NCBI GenBank assembly: GCA_951812925.1 | Contig: OX638368.1 | Location: 7,316,001 to 7,380,000, forward strand | DNA length: 64,000 nt | Source of the DNA: Calliopum simillimum | Taxonomy: Eukaryota; Arthropoda; Insecta; Diptera; Lauxaniidae | Direction of reading: 5' to 3' | Part shown: one piece after another, positions 24,469 through 36,529 of the stretch | Layout of the letters: the number at the start of each line of letters is the position of its first letter | Numbering within the stretch: position 1 is the stretch's first letter | Notes under the pieces: generated by a model | Database searches by the model: none | What the model was told of the DNA's origin: nothing | Seen by the model: only the letters and a program-made list of their open reading frames with translations | Program-made: the position numbers and the translations under genes

Positions 24469-24966
24469 TAGGGTCTTATTATGAATATATAGACTCTCGA
24501 AAATTTTTCCTCATACTGCAATAGAAACTGCAAGGTAGCCTGAGAAAAAGTTCTGGAGAACTTTTAATAAATCATTCAATACTGAAATAAGGACAGGAAA
24601 CTGTAGACTTAAGTACTACCTAATAAAGATGGGTCCGCTAGAAGATCCCCTAAGATTCTGAGCCTTATCAGAATTTGTCTGGATATTCCCTTTTGAAAAT
24701 ATATTTCTTTCTCGAGAAGGAGCATTTACAATGGGAAATATTTTGAGAATGGAAATTCCATTTCTAGTAGGGTTACTTTTTTCTTCTAATATTCGGCAAA
24801 AAACTATTATACAGCCCTGGTATATAATCTCACGATTTTGACAGCTTAGGTTAAAAAAAAAAGCTAAACAAAATGGGGGCTATCATGAAGAAATGGAAAA
24901 TGAGTGGAGACTGCAAAAGGTTGTCTGAAAAAAAATTCTCGACAATGTTTATTCATGATAAGAATA
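24469..24966. repeat. two degraded copies of the ccttatcatgaataa MITE
   Basis: Copy 1 (24469-24594) runs from agggtcttattatgaatata to a decayed right end; copy 2 (24875-24966) runs from gggggctatcatgaag to gtttattcatgataag. Both keep the inner tctgagaaaaa/ttctcga motif of the 18841 element. Confidence 0.5.
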
Positions 24967-27924
24967 GGTGATGGTCTACGAATTCAGCCCAAAATAAATC
25001 TTCAAACCTTCACACTTTGTAAGAAGCTGACGGAGTTTCGATAATCAAAAAATTTGAGTCAAGTATACTTAAGTGACACCTCATATTTCTTTTTTAAAGC
25101 TAGTTTATTTTATAAAGCTTTCAATTCGAAGAAAGAATATGTAATCAAAAAGTGTAGACCGGAACTAATTTCGAGGATTAGCCACCGGTATAAGTTGGAA
25201 ATCCTTGGATGAATTTCAAAAATATTGGTGTCATATAAGAGATATTTAAATAAGCTATAAAATTGCGTACAAAAGCTTTTAATGAGTCATAAATTTTTTT
25301 TTCGCGCTTCGAATTCCCCGTTAAAAAATTAGAGAATAAATTCTTACAACAAATGTCAAAATATTCCCACCCAAATTATTGCCGACAACCTTATTTCCCC
25401 TTCCAGAAAGATTGTTTTTTTTTTGGATTGGATACAAGGGAGTCCGAGAAAAAATTCTCGAGAATGTTTCAGTAAGAAGACGGCAAAATATGATAAGTTA
25501 ATTTTTATAAACTTTTCAAAAGACGAAATTTAATCTTTAATTTGGTAGAAAAAAATAATGAAAAATCTGTCATATCATATTTTGTAGTCTTTTATCAGGA
25601 TTAACCAAAGGGGTAGAGATTTAAAACTTTGCGAGCACACTGAGAGCCGTCAAGATAAAGAAAAAACCGTTTACGAAAAAATCGGACAAATCATATTTTG
25701 CCATCTTTCCATAGGTTAATTCATGATAAAGCGCATAGTCTAAAATATTAATAATCTATATATTAATATGCAAGACAAAATTTTGTCCTACCTTTTTTAC
25801 TATGTTAGAAATGGAGCACGACTTTAAATTATACACCATTAGCAAGGTATTTGTGTGTAAATGTGCACAAAGTTAAAATTATTTTAATATTTTGCCATTG
25901 AGCCAGGTAAAATTAAATGTAAATTTTTCAATATTAACAACGACAAAATACGCGGTCACACAGAGCCTGAAAAGACGATACAGCATAAAGAGAAACACAA
26001 AAAGATGACTGAATTCACTTCATGTTTTTGTTATCTTTTCGTTTCAAATTTGTCATTGATAAATGAGCTTTTCTATTTTGTACCAAACAGCAAAAAAAGT
26101 ACTTAAGTATTTGTGGTAAAATTTTTATACGTTGAATATGACAAATATGTTGAATACTTTATTTTCTATGACAAAATATGCTCCTTATTTTACATCGTCA
26201 TTATCATCATAGATTGTGGCAGTATCGGCACACCCCCTTTTTGTGCTTAACGAACTAACAAAAAAAAAAAAAAACATTTTTAAATTAGTTACAAACGCAC
26301 AATACAAAAAATGAAACTCATTATCATGGTCACGAAGAGTGATAAACTCTTGAACTTTTTTGTAGAACCTATTAAAATAATTTTTATTACTCTACATTAA
26401 AGTGCGTACAATTTATTTTAACGAAGTCTTGTACGTCATTATAAATGACGAACATATATCATAACATTTTCATGAAATATGTCAAAAGGAAGTTGGTAAA
26501 TAAATTCTTTCCTAGAGTAAATTGTTGCATATTTAAGTATGAAAACAAATTTATATCACTCATAGTGTAGTGTAGTATCTATGTATATAATAATGAAATA
26601 ATAAATTCATATCTAATGTCGTTCAATCGATCTATGGTAGAGAAAACATCCGTTAGGATTAATGACGTTGATGTTTTATTACAGATATCTACAAGTAACA
26701 TAATGATAATTCTAATTTGTCTCGCTGTAGAATCAATAATTTACGCTACTGACAGCCAAAGACTCATGATCTATACAAGTTTAAAAAATTTTCAACCTAA
26801 TGACGTGTAAAGAAAAAAAAAAAAAAAAATAAAAAAATAAAATAGAACGTAGCAACTTTTTTAACTATAATGTACAAAGTAAGAAGATGAAATACAAGAA
26901 AAGCCCTGAAAACTATTAGTTTAGGTAAAAAAAGATCTGGGATGACCTTCGTTTTCAGATTTGATTTTTATAAACAAAAATGTGTCGGAAGAGATGGCAA
27001 CTTTACATTTAGATATCACACACATGCGTTGAAAAACTTCGAGAACTACTGGTTGGAATTGACCAAATTTTGAGTTAAATTTTTCTGTTCTATAAATTGG
27101 ATGATGATGCTAAAAGCTGTGTAAACATAATGCGTGGTTTAATAAGTATTTGGTCAATTATTGGACGCCATTTGAATAGTTTATAATAATGGAAAAAGTA
27201 TTGATGACTTTTCGTGATCAAAACCAATATTATCGAAAGAAAAAAATAGGTAAAAGGAAGCATTCATTGCACCCCGTTGCGAATAAGCGCCATCTAGTGT
27301 GACTTGAATTAATTGACAGCTATCAGCGGGATTCAACGAATAGAACACACCCTATCAGATATCAGCAAGAAGTTTGGGAGGAATTATTTAAACATTTGTT
27401 GTAGGAATTTATTCTCTAACTTTTATACAGGGAATTTGAAGCGCGTATAAGTAATGTTTGACAAATGAAAGACTACACCTTCTCTTGTACAGAAGCCGTG
27501 GTATTTCCAATCAAATTAAATCAAAGAATGTAAACTTTCCCGATTCAATTTATTTACGTACCAAATATCATCTTTGTGCGTTAAATATTTTTAGAGATAT
27601 GACTTTTTTTAGCACGTGGACCGCCCATTTTTCTCTTGGACATTATTTGTCCCGATACTCTTAATACATATACCAAATCTCATTCATTTCCGTTAAATAT
27701 TTTCAGAGGCATAATTAATTATTTTTTTTTTTAAACACGAAAAATACGAAAAAAAAGTTTCTATAAATTTTTGTTTCCGACATCCAAAGTGCAAAGATTT
27801 TTTTTCCTCTAAAATGTCCTAAAAAGTCATGAAACTCGTAGAAAACACGAAAAGAACGAATATAAAAAAAAAAATTTTTTCAGGAAACTATGTAAATTGG
27901 GGCACTCCACGCGCCGCCTTTTGA

Positions 27925-28395
27925 TTTTTTGCAACATCCATTTGTTTATCATTCTTCAAAATTTTCAAGAATTTTCGGATTTCTCAATAAATCTGGACTT
28001 TTTTGTTTGGACTTTGGCAATATTTTTCAAAATAAGTACTTTTATTTGTTCAAGTTTTGGAACACTGTGACCATCTTCCAATCACTTCAAGATTTTTCAA
28101 CATTTTCAATATTTTTGGACTTTAGCAATATTTCTGGACTTTCGCAATATAATGCGACTTTATCACCATTTTCAAGATTCTCCGACTTTTCGAAAATTTT
28201 TGGGCTTTAGCAACGTTTCCCGACTTTTGCAACGTTTTGTTAATTTTAAACTTTTATAACTTTTTTTCAGATTTCTCAATATATTCAGACTTTTTTGGAC
28301 CATAGCAACATTTTTGAATATACGTAACTGGAGTTTTTCAACTTTCCTTTTGATTTTTGCAACATTTCTCGACTTTTTTTGATTTAATAACAATT
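27925..28395. repeat. degenerate 25-45 bp tandem repeat (gactttngcaa)
   Basis: Motifs such as ggactttggcaatattttt, ggactttagcaatatttct, gcgactttatcacc, gggctttagcaacgttt and cgacttttgcaacgtttt recur at irregular 20-45 base spacing for nearly 500 bases. No ORF of recognisable family. Confidence 0.5.
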
Positions 28396-28476
28396 ACAGC
28401 TGCAAAATATTAGAAAGTTTTGATAAAACAATAAAGTTCCAAACATTGATCATCAAGCAAATGAAAACATATTAAT

Positions 28477-28841
28477 CAGGTCTGTTCCGTATTCCGTGTG
28501 GTTTCAATGACTTTTCATTTCTGAAGCTTTTTGATGAAAATGGTGAATCCCGCGATAAAAAGTATTAGTATCTTTTTTGTGGAGAATTACATGTAATATT
28601 GATTTGTAGTTACGAAAATGTACCATTCAGGAAATAATTGATAAAATTTAATTTTTCGACTTTTTGTGTTTCTTTAAGAATATTTCCCAAATGGTTACTT
28701 TTTCGTTAATGGAAATCAATATTAATTGTAGAACTTGTCATTCTCTACAAAAGAGATTCTAATTGTTCGACTCACCGTTTTCATCAAAAAGCTTCTTAAA
28801 TGAAAAGTAATTGAAATCACACGAATTTCGGAACAGGCCTG
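28477..28841. repeat. 365-bp MITE with caggtctgttccg ends
   Basis: Left end caggtctgttccgtattccg pairs with the right end, which reads cggaacaggcctg to 28841; the arms run inward past cgattaatacttttta-type motifs to about 28650. A second copy of the family, split by another insertion, is at 38177-39405. Confidence 0.75.
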
Positions 28842-29104
28842 AATGAAAAAAAAAAAAAAAAAAAAAATTACGCCAGTCTCAAAAAAAAGAACAAAAAAAA
28901 AACCAGCAAAATTATTTATTGAGCTAAATTGTATATCATTTCGGTTAAAATTGGCCGAACTCGTAGAGAATCACCAATTTGGTAATTTTACTTTGTTTTG
29001 ATTGTTTTTAATGAAATTTAGCTGTCAAAATCAAATGGAAAATATCAGGGCTGCATATTAGTTTTTTTTTAACGAAAATTGCGAGGAAAAAAGTAACCCT
29101 GCTA

Positions 29105-29828
29105 GGCTGCTATATATATTTCTGGCCTAGGCAACACTTATGTCAATAGCTAAAATCTGGCAACACCATTTATAAGTTTGAAATTTTTTAGCATAAACGT
29201 ACTCACAACGTTTTGATGTACAAGTGCTATTTGTTTTGTTTACAGTGAGTTAAGAAAATTAATTTTTCCATTGATAATTTAAGCGATTGATAAATTATGG
29301 GGTTTCCAACGTTTTTTACGACTAAGTGTTCATGCAAAATCGAATGTATTGGAGTGGAACTAATGCCCAAGGATGCCACTATCTCACGGTATGTCACATG
29401 ACGATCTTGAATTATCAGTTCAAGCACGGCATCAATGTTCTCTGGCACAACGGCCGTTTTTGGACGACCTTCACGAAATTCGTCTTTGAGCGAGCGTCGG
29501 CCACGATTGAATTCATTAAACCAGTTTTTCACAGTGCTATAGGATGGTGCTTCATGGCCATACAAAGATTTAAGTTCATCGATGCACTCTTGTCGTGATA
29601 ATCCACGTCGAAAGTTGTGAAAAATGATCGCACGAAAATGTTCACGAGTTAATTCCATTTTTTTGCCAAATTGATTTTTTCAAGTCACTGTAAACAACAC
29701 AAATGATGGTCGTACGTCAAAACGTTCTAAGTACGTTTATGCTAAAAAATGTCAAACTTCATTATGGTGTTGCCAGATTTTAGCTATTGACATTAGTGTT
29801 GCCTAGGCCAGAAATATATATAGCAGAC
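29105..29828 (-). mobile_element. internally deleted mariner element with long inverted ends
   Basis: The ends ctgctatatatatttctggc at 29107 and its inverse ending at 29826 extend as about 170-base inverted repeats, each running through ggcaacaccat, agcataaacgtact, aacgttttgaygtac and tgtttacagtga. Between them is only the N-terminal part of a transposase on the minus strand. A third copy of this end, facing into the edge of the window, starts at 63835. Confidence 0.85.
29227..29658 (-). pseudogene. mariner transposase, N-terminal fragment
   Basis: 143 codons from ATG at 29658. Residues 1 to about 115 contain the paired helix-turn-helix DNA-binding region of mariner transposases: MELTREHFRAIIFHNFRRGL, the YGHEAPSYSTVKNWFNEFNRG helix, the linker REGRPKT, and the second HTH ending ISSTPIHSILHEHL. 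After HLVVK the sequence passes into the opposite end of the element, so the whole DDD catalytic domain is deleted. It cannot be catalytically active, although it could bind its own inverted repeats. Confidence 0.88.
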
Positions 29829-30945
29829 TTCGTATAAACGACTGTAAAAGCTCCCTCTCGAGAAAGGAATTTATTCTCGAGAGAGGATTTCGGTAAAAAT
29901 TCAAACAATAGTCTCAACTATTTCGAAAATACTGTTTTTTTTAATTTCAGAGTTAAAATTGCCATAACTTTATCAAATCTTAATATATTTTAGCTATTTT
30001 TGTAACATTCGATCTAGAATTTTGATCTTTATCCACTATGACTCAATTTTAATCTCTGGCAAGATAAGGTAGTTTTTTCGAGGCTTTGCATGTTTTTTAA
30101 AGCCTTATTAGTCCGTAGAATTTTTGCTTTAAATACAGGAACTACACTTTTAGATATGATTTCTTTTTTATTAATATTCCTCCTACATTGACTCAACTCT
30201 AAAGTGAAATGTTTTATTAGCTAAGGAGAAATAAAGAATTTATCATTGAGAAAAAAATAAAATCTCTAAAACACTTGTGCATGAGTTTTACAAGTTTTTT
30301 TTTTTGCTTTTCATTATCATAACCATGTACGCGACGCACAAGTAGACCAAATTGAGGTCACATGGCAGCAGCACATACTCATAAAACAAATAAATGTACG
30401 ACGATGTCGACGACAATGACGACTATGCTATATGAGAGTTGAGTTCAATTTAAATTTTAAGCCAACATGCACCACATAGAAACAAGTACCGACCGACAGA
30501 AAAGCGGAGATTCACAGACATTAAGACATTAAAACTTAAAAGCAGATGACAATACAAAATAAAACAAAACTTAAAAACTTTAGAAATCTGAAAATGAAAT
30601 GATTACCAAACAATAGCACACAGCTGTCCAAGTAGGAAGTAACTAATTTTTAGCAAGAGTAGACAAAAAGTAAAAACTGGAGATTACATACATTGGGGCT
30701 TATAAAATTCGCAATTTGTTTAACATGAAAAGAAACGCTTTAATTTTTTAATGAGCGAAGCAATAGAAGAAATCAGTGCTAAATGTGCAAATTGCATTAG
30801 GGCGTAACCCTACCAAATGGGGTAATTATAAAATTTAAATATTCTGTGAAAGAGTGCATTAAGGGGTCACATTCAAATTTCATGTTTATATAACTTCGAA
30901 AAAGATTATTTTTTTTTCGAAATAAATCTGAACTAAGAATAGTGC

Positions 30946-31190
30946 ACTTGACGACAACCCGTGGCCAGGACGGCCGATCGAGGTGACCATACCGGAAATC
31001 ATTCAAAAAGTCAAAAAGTTATTACATATTGAAAGAAGTTCGACTAAAGAAGACACTGCTTGCAGTAAAGACAGAGATGAAGTACTGGCTAGACAGAGAA
31101 AACAGCATTGTCAAAAGTGGCAGAAACGTGGTTATTTTAACCATGCGGCGACCCAAATTTTGAACATGGGTCGATTGTGGCAGTTTTAAC
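30946..31190 (+). pseudogene. mariner transposase remnant
   Basis: Frame at 30949 reads DNPWPGRPIEVTIPEIIQKV, the recognisable linker between the two helix-turn-helix motifs of mariner transposases, then decays into unrelated sequence. It is a different lineage from the element at 29105, judged by the sequence. Confidence 0.55.
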
Positions 31191-32222
31191 AACGCAAGTT
31201 GCTATATGATTCTCAACTATGTTTGTGAGTGATTTAACAACGTGCGCTGCTAAATAAAATTAAAAAAAAAAAAAATAATTTTTTTTATTATTTTTTAGTT
31301 CTAATTTTATGATTTTTTACGGCTTTTAATTCTATGATGTGCCCTTGGTACCAAAGGGTGGTAGAAAGTGAGATAATGTGTACAACTAGATACAGATAAA
31401 TGACCCCTATGAATGAAATGTAGCACACATCTATACATTTGCTAGGTACTATATTAAAAGAAATTTCAGAAAGCAAAGTTCTTCCACATCTGCTCTTTTA
31501 TCATCTCATGATATATTGGCCAACTCTTTCTAAAATACATACGCTCCAAAATGGGCTGGCTGGCCCCCTAATAGTGAACTTAGTAGTTTGTTCGCCAATA
31601 ATCATAAATATTAATGTAAGCGGAATTTTGCGTATAAAATGTGAAAAAAATCATTTTAACGCATAATCGTCAGAATAACTGATGGCTTCAATTGAACACA
31701 TATTGCACTAGCATACTCTGTCTGTCTGTCTGTTAGTTTTGTTCTGGCTATTCATTAAAACTATGGACTTTTGTTGTATCGTACGTATGTATAGTACGTA
31801 TAGAAATGTGTTTGCCTGTCTCATATTGCGCGGATATGCATGGATGGTCAGTGGACTTTGAGGCAACGAATATGGGTGTGCGAAAACGCACTAACTTATA
31901 CAATTGTAATTGTGCATTGACCCAATAGGAAAATGTAACGAGGATGTCAGTTCAAAATGGCCAAAACTTTGGAAGGAAAAATTGTAGATGACGACACTGA
32001 GAAAAGAGTTTCCCTCACAGAAATATATTTGATTGAACATTCTAGAAAATATTTGTTAATAATTAACAAATTTCGGTAAATAATAATATGCTGTTCTAGT
32101 CTGTAAGGGTTATTATTATCCAAAGACTCAAATAAATAAATTGGACCTTGAAATATTATTGATTGGGCCAATAATGATATCTGTTTGATGGAATAATATT
32201 TGCTATAGCTTAAAAACAAAAC

Positions 32223-32351
32223 CTTGTCTGGGGTTCGAATGCACTCTAAAAAATAAAATAATTAAAAAAAGACTTTCTTGTCTGGGATTCGAACATACTC
32301 CGCCAGGTTGTCAGTCAAACGTCTTATACATTGAGCTAACTCTATCTACAT
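32223..32351 (-). repeat. tRNA-derived SINE-like repeats (minus copies)
   Basis: On the minus strand 32351-32277 reads as a tRNA-like 5' part with A-box tagctcaatgt, an anticodon-arm-like middle and a B-box-like gttcgaatccc followed by agacaagaaag and a T/A-rich tail. A second, truncated B-box copy (cattcgaacccc agacaagg in minus sense) lies at 32223-32242. Confidence 0.6.
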
Positions 32352-32505
32352 TAATTTTAAACAAAAAGTCATACAAAAAATTCCACTAGTATTGAAAAAC
32401 TTCAAAAACATAATGACACTTTTTTCAAAACAACTTTTATTAAAAACAATCAATTCTTGGAGGTTTTTAGTTTAAAATTAATTCAAAATAACAATCAATA
32501 CAAAT

Positions 32506-32594
32506 GTAGATAAAGTTAGCTGAATGCATAAGATGTTTGGCTGATAACCTGGGGGAGTATGTTCGAATTCCAGACAAGAAAGTTTTTTTTTTTT
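32506..32594 (+). repeat. tRNA-derived SINE-like repeat (plus copy)
   Basis: tagataaagttagctgaatg ... gtatgttcgaattccagac, then aagaaag and a T11 run. About 85 percent like the minus copy at 32277-32351 by eye, in opposite orientation 155 bases away. Confidence 0.6.
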
Positions 32595-32770
32595 AATTAA
32601 TTATTGAATCTTTTTACTTCACTTTTATTGATTTTGTTATAACTCTTTCGTATTTCAATTTGTATATGTAGAACATTTTTAGTTATAATATAGTTCTGAC
32701 TGAAGCTGTAAGATTCAGTAATTAAGTTCGGTCATTCCCTCTTACGATTGCAATGAATCAAGGTTACAAA

Positions 32771-32875
32771 TGTAGCTGGTAAACATATGGTAGCATTTAA
32801 CAAAGAACAAAATGCCCTGGAGGGATGAGTTCGATTCCCACACAGACAAGATTTTTATTTTTTTTTTTATTGTTT
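32771..32875 (+). repeat. third tRNA-derived repeat
   Basis: tgtagctggtaaacatatgg ... gatgagttcgattcccacac followed by agacaagat and a T-rich tail; same 3' end structure (cagacaag, T run) as the copy at 32506. Confidence 0.5.
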
Positions 32876-34508
32876 CGCAACCTTCAGCGAAGTTTTTTTT
32901 TTTTAAATTATAACAAATTTTATATTTTATGATGTCGCCGTGATCCTAGCAAATATGGAAATATTAGTTCCTAATTAATAAAAAGATTAATAATAATAAA
33001 GGTTTAAATAAAAAATAATAAATGTCTTTAGATTCAAACATACATTTGGTAATTATTAACATATATACGATTGAACCAATAAAATTGCTCAAACGTTATG
33101 GCCATGTCTTTAGTAACATTCTCTTACAAATTTTTTTTTGTTTTTTACCCTAATGGGTTGTTGAAGAGTTTACACGTTTGCATTATTTGATTTTATTTCT
33201 TTATTTTATTATTATTTTTTTTTTTGCAAAAATTTGCTTAATTCACAGAAACTTCAATGTATGTTTATTGATTTCTTCTTTTATTGGTACGTTATTTTTA
33301 TGTTCAGTTGCTTCTGATAATCAAAATACTGGCGTCTTTAAAAATAAACTTCAATTTTCTTTAAGGTTTCACTTGTAATTCGAACTTTTTTTTACGTTAA
33401 AGTAAATGAAGTTATAATAAACATTTTTTTCGTACTTGCCAATTTGATAGCCGGGAAAAAATATATTTTTATTATCTTTACGCTTTACGATAGTAACTTG
33501 ATACTTTGTCATATGTTCATGTTATAAGATTTCATTAAGCTTGTGTTATCGAAAATATGTATGTACAAGTCATATCTGTATATATAAATTTTTTTATTAA
33601 ACTAAATAAAGACAGTTCATATCATTTAACTGTGCAGAAAAAAAAATTTAAAAAAAAAATTCATATAACTTGTCATCGTAGCATTATTTGACTTCAGTGA
33701 CACCCTGTTTCAAAGAATATGACTTTTAAAATTTTTATCAACAATGCGATATGATGATAAATTAAGTAAACCAATACTTTAAAATGAAATAACTCAGCAC
33801 CTACGTGTGAATTCTAAGTAAAACTCCGTGAGGAAAAAAAAAAACTTAAAATTTTTCTGCACATAAATGAATGGTAGAATTTATTACGTTTAATCTCAAA
33901 CAAAAAAAAAAAAAGACGATTTAATTTTTTAAAGAAATAATATAACGAATAGAAGAAAATGTGCAATTAGCAGAATTGACTTATTGAAAAAACTGATTTA
34001 TTTTAAGGTTATTTTGCGCTGAGAAAACAATTTGATTGACTGAAACAAATGTTTATTTGATAAAGATCAAGCAAATCCAAAACAAAGTAAATGTAATGTC
34101 ATAATATGAATTGGCTGACATGTTGTTAGAAATTAATAAAATTGGTCTCGTACCCACGAGAAGTTTACTTGATGCTATGGAGTTGGTGGCATGGTGCCAC
34201 GTTTTTGGAAAATAGAAATCAAAAATAAAGAAATTATTAAACTTTGTGCCTTTAAAAATATATTTACATTTTTCCCAAAAAGTGGTAATTAAGGTCCAAT
34301 TAAGCCTTTTACAACTGTATATAATTTTTAAATTATTTTTTCATCAACCCGGCTTAGTGTGAAATATGTATTTTGAACCAAATTTTTTGATACCAATTTT
34401 GGATTGATCTACTTAGGATAATTGGTGAGAACTTTACATTTTCTTTAAGCAAGGCAACCATTCACTAAAAGAAAACCCACGGCCGGGCGGTTTTTCGAAG
34501 CATATTTT

Positions 34509-35045
34509 CGGTTACCGGACATAATCCCAACGGACATAATCCCCATTTCGTAAATGGGGATTATGTCCGAAAATTTTTCGGTCATAATCCCCATTTTGGC
34601 CATGGGGGTTATGTCCGCAAATTTTTCGGACATAATCCCAATGGGGGTTATGTCCGAAAAATTTAATTAAGATTGAACAAAATTTTTGCAATAATCCATT
34701 TAAAAAATTTATATAGTGTTGGATGTTATGGACTGATCCGCGGCCGAAGGCCGCCGCGAAGCCGGTGTTGGATTTTTGGGAGTTTTAAATCCTGAGCTGC
34801 GGCCGCAGGCCGCCCACTTACCCCTACTCTTATGAAAAATTACTGTGGCTAGCAAACTAGGTGTTGGATATATTAAAGACTGATTCGCGGCCGTTATGGG
34901 GACTATGTCCGTTTTTTCCTGGGGATTATGTCCGAAACACTTGCGGACATAATCCCCATTGAAAAAATGGGGATTATGTCCGAATTACTTGCGGACATAA
35001 TCCCCATATCGTGAATGGGGATTATGTCCGTGGGGATTATGTCAC
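34509..35045. mobile_element. foldback-type element with ggggattatgtccg palindromes and shared GC core
   Basis: Both flanks are series of short hairpins of the unit cggacataatccccat and its inverse (for example 34531-34569 and 34998-35030, each a perfect or near-perfect stem of 16-18 bases). Between them (34717-34893) is a GC-rich core present as one full and one partial copy 144 bases apart, the same core as in the element at 9566-10046. Open frames rich in MGIM are repeat artefacts. Confidence 0.65.
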
Positions 35046-35301
35046 GGCACCCATATTTTCTTCTGTTACTCCTTTTATCTCTCCCCAATGAATTTCCCCA
35101 CTCCCAGATGATTGGAGAACTACCACGCTCTCAACTGCCTAAGAGATTCCACTCAATTGATTTGATGCAAACTTCGATGTGTGGTTTCCGAAGAGTATGT
35201 TCTTTTTACCCAACATTTGTGGATCACGGTTTTTACTCTTTGGGGTTCATGCTCAAAAACCAATAATTCTTGAAGAAAATATTTTTTTTTTTTTTTTGTA
35301 G

Positions 35302-36529
35302 GGGAATGTCGTATAGGTTGGGACGCCGTATAAGTTGGGACAGCCAATTTTCTTGAATTTTCAATACTGGCGACACCTATGTTTCAACTGTCGAAGTAAA
35401 GTCTGTTTATAACCTAACGTTTCATGTGCAAAAGATCGAAGAACTACTGTTGATTACATCCATTCCAAACAAAGAGTAAATTGTCATATCAAAAAGATCT
35501 TTTCGATAGTTTCTGAGTGTTCGTATTTTGCCGAACTTAAACCAATTATTTCGTGTAAGTGTGTTCAATGTGTCTTGTATTCAGTGTATTTTCATTGCGT
35601 GAAAGAGTGATTGAAATGTATTGTTGTGGCATATATTATTTTTGGGCTTTCACGAAATGGCAACTTTGTAAAGGTTGGGACACTCATGTCGTATAAGTTT
35701 GGACAGAACTTTTTTTTATTCCAAGGCATTGCGATACCATTTAAATTATATTTTTACCATATTTGATGAATGCAATTGTATTTATAATAATTAAAAAGCA
35801 TTTATTAAAGAATTTTTGAAGATTGTGACGCATTTATGTGAAATGAGTTTGGCAAGTTCATTAACGCCCGAAAAACCGATCGTGGAATTATTGATTTCAA
35901 TGCATTGGTCGCAGAAATCAAGGAAATAAAATTGGCTAAGGCATTCGATCCACCAGAAAAGACCATAAAATCCCAAAATGCAGTTTGGCGGGGTATACCC
36001 AAAAATTGAATGATAAAATTAAGGACATTTTAACCATTGATGACGATGCATTGTTAAAGCTGGTTAAAAGAGTTGCTTCGCACGCCAATCTGTTGATGGT
36101 ATATTGTGTCTCGCACAAGGAGTACCTTAAAAATAAAATATGCGGAACAGTTTCTTCACCTGTACAAACTGCGAATCATATTAGGCGGAATATTATATAT
36201 TTTTACCCAAATTGTTTCTTTGAAATATGACGTTTGAATAAATGTTCTAATAAAAATAATATCATGCAGATTAACTTTACTTTTTGGCTCACTTTGTGAT
36301 TTTTGAAAGTGTCCCAACTTATACGGCAAATTTTTTTTCGGCAAAAAAAGTTGTCTTCATTAAAATGGCTATAACTTTTGATCTGATCACGATATCAAAT
36401 AACATTCTATGAAAAAGTTGTAGCCGATGAATATACCTTTTTATTGGTTTATTTAAATTAACAATTTTTCCATCCGTTTCAAAACCACTGACCAAAAACA
36501 AAACCCGTTCCAACCTTGACGACATTCCC
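35302..36529. mobile_element. 1.2 kb TIR element (gggaatgtcgtataggttgg)
   Basis: The left end gggaatgtcgtataggttgg pairs with the right end, ccaaccttgacgacattccc, at 36529. A second inner copy of the motif lies at each side (ccgtataagttgggacagcc at 35326 and its inverse gtcccaacttatacggc at 36312). Internal sequence shows short decayed open frames (for example 35985-36230) with no recognised family. Confidence 0.65.

Noticed and set aside
34445..35088. Minus-strand frames repeating DIIP and MGIM
   Set aside because: Translation of the ggggattatgtccg hairpin array.
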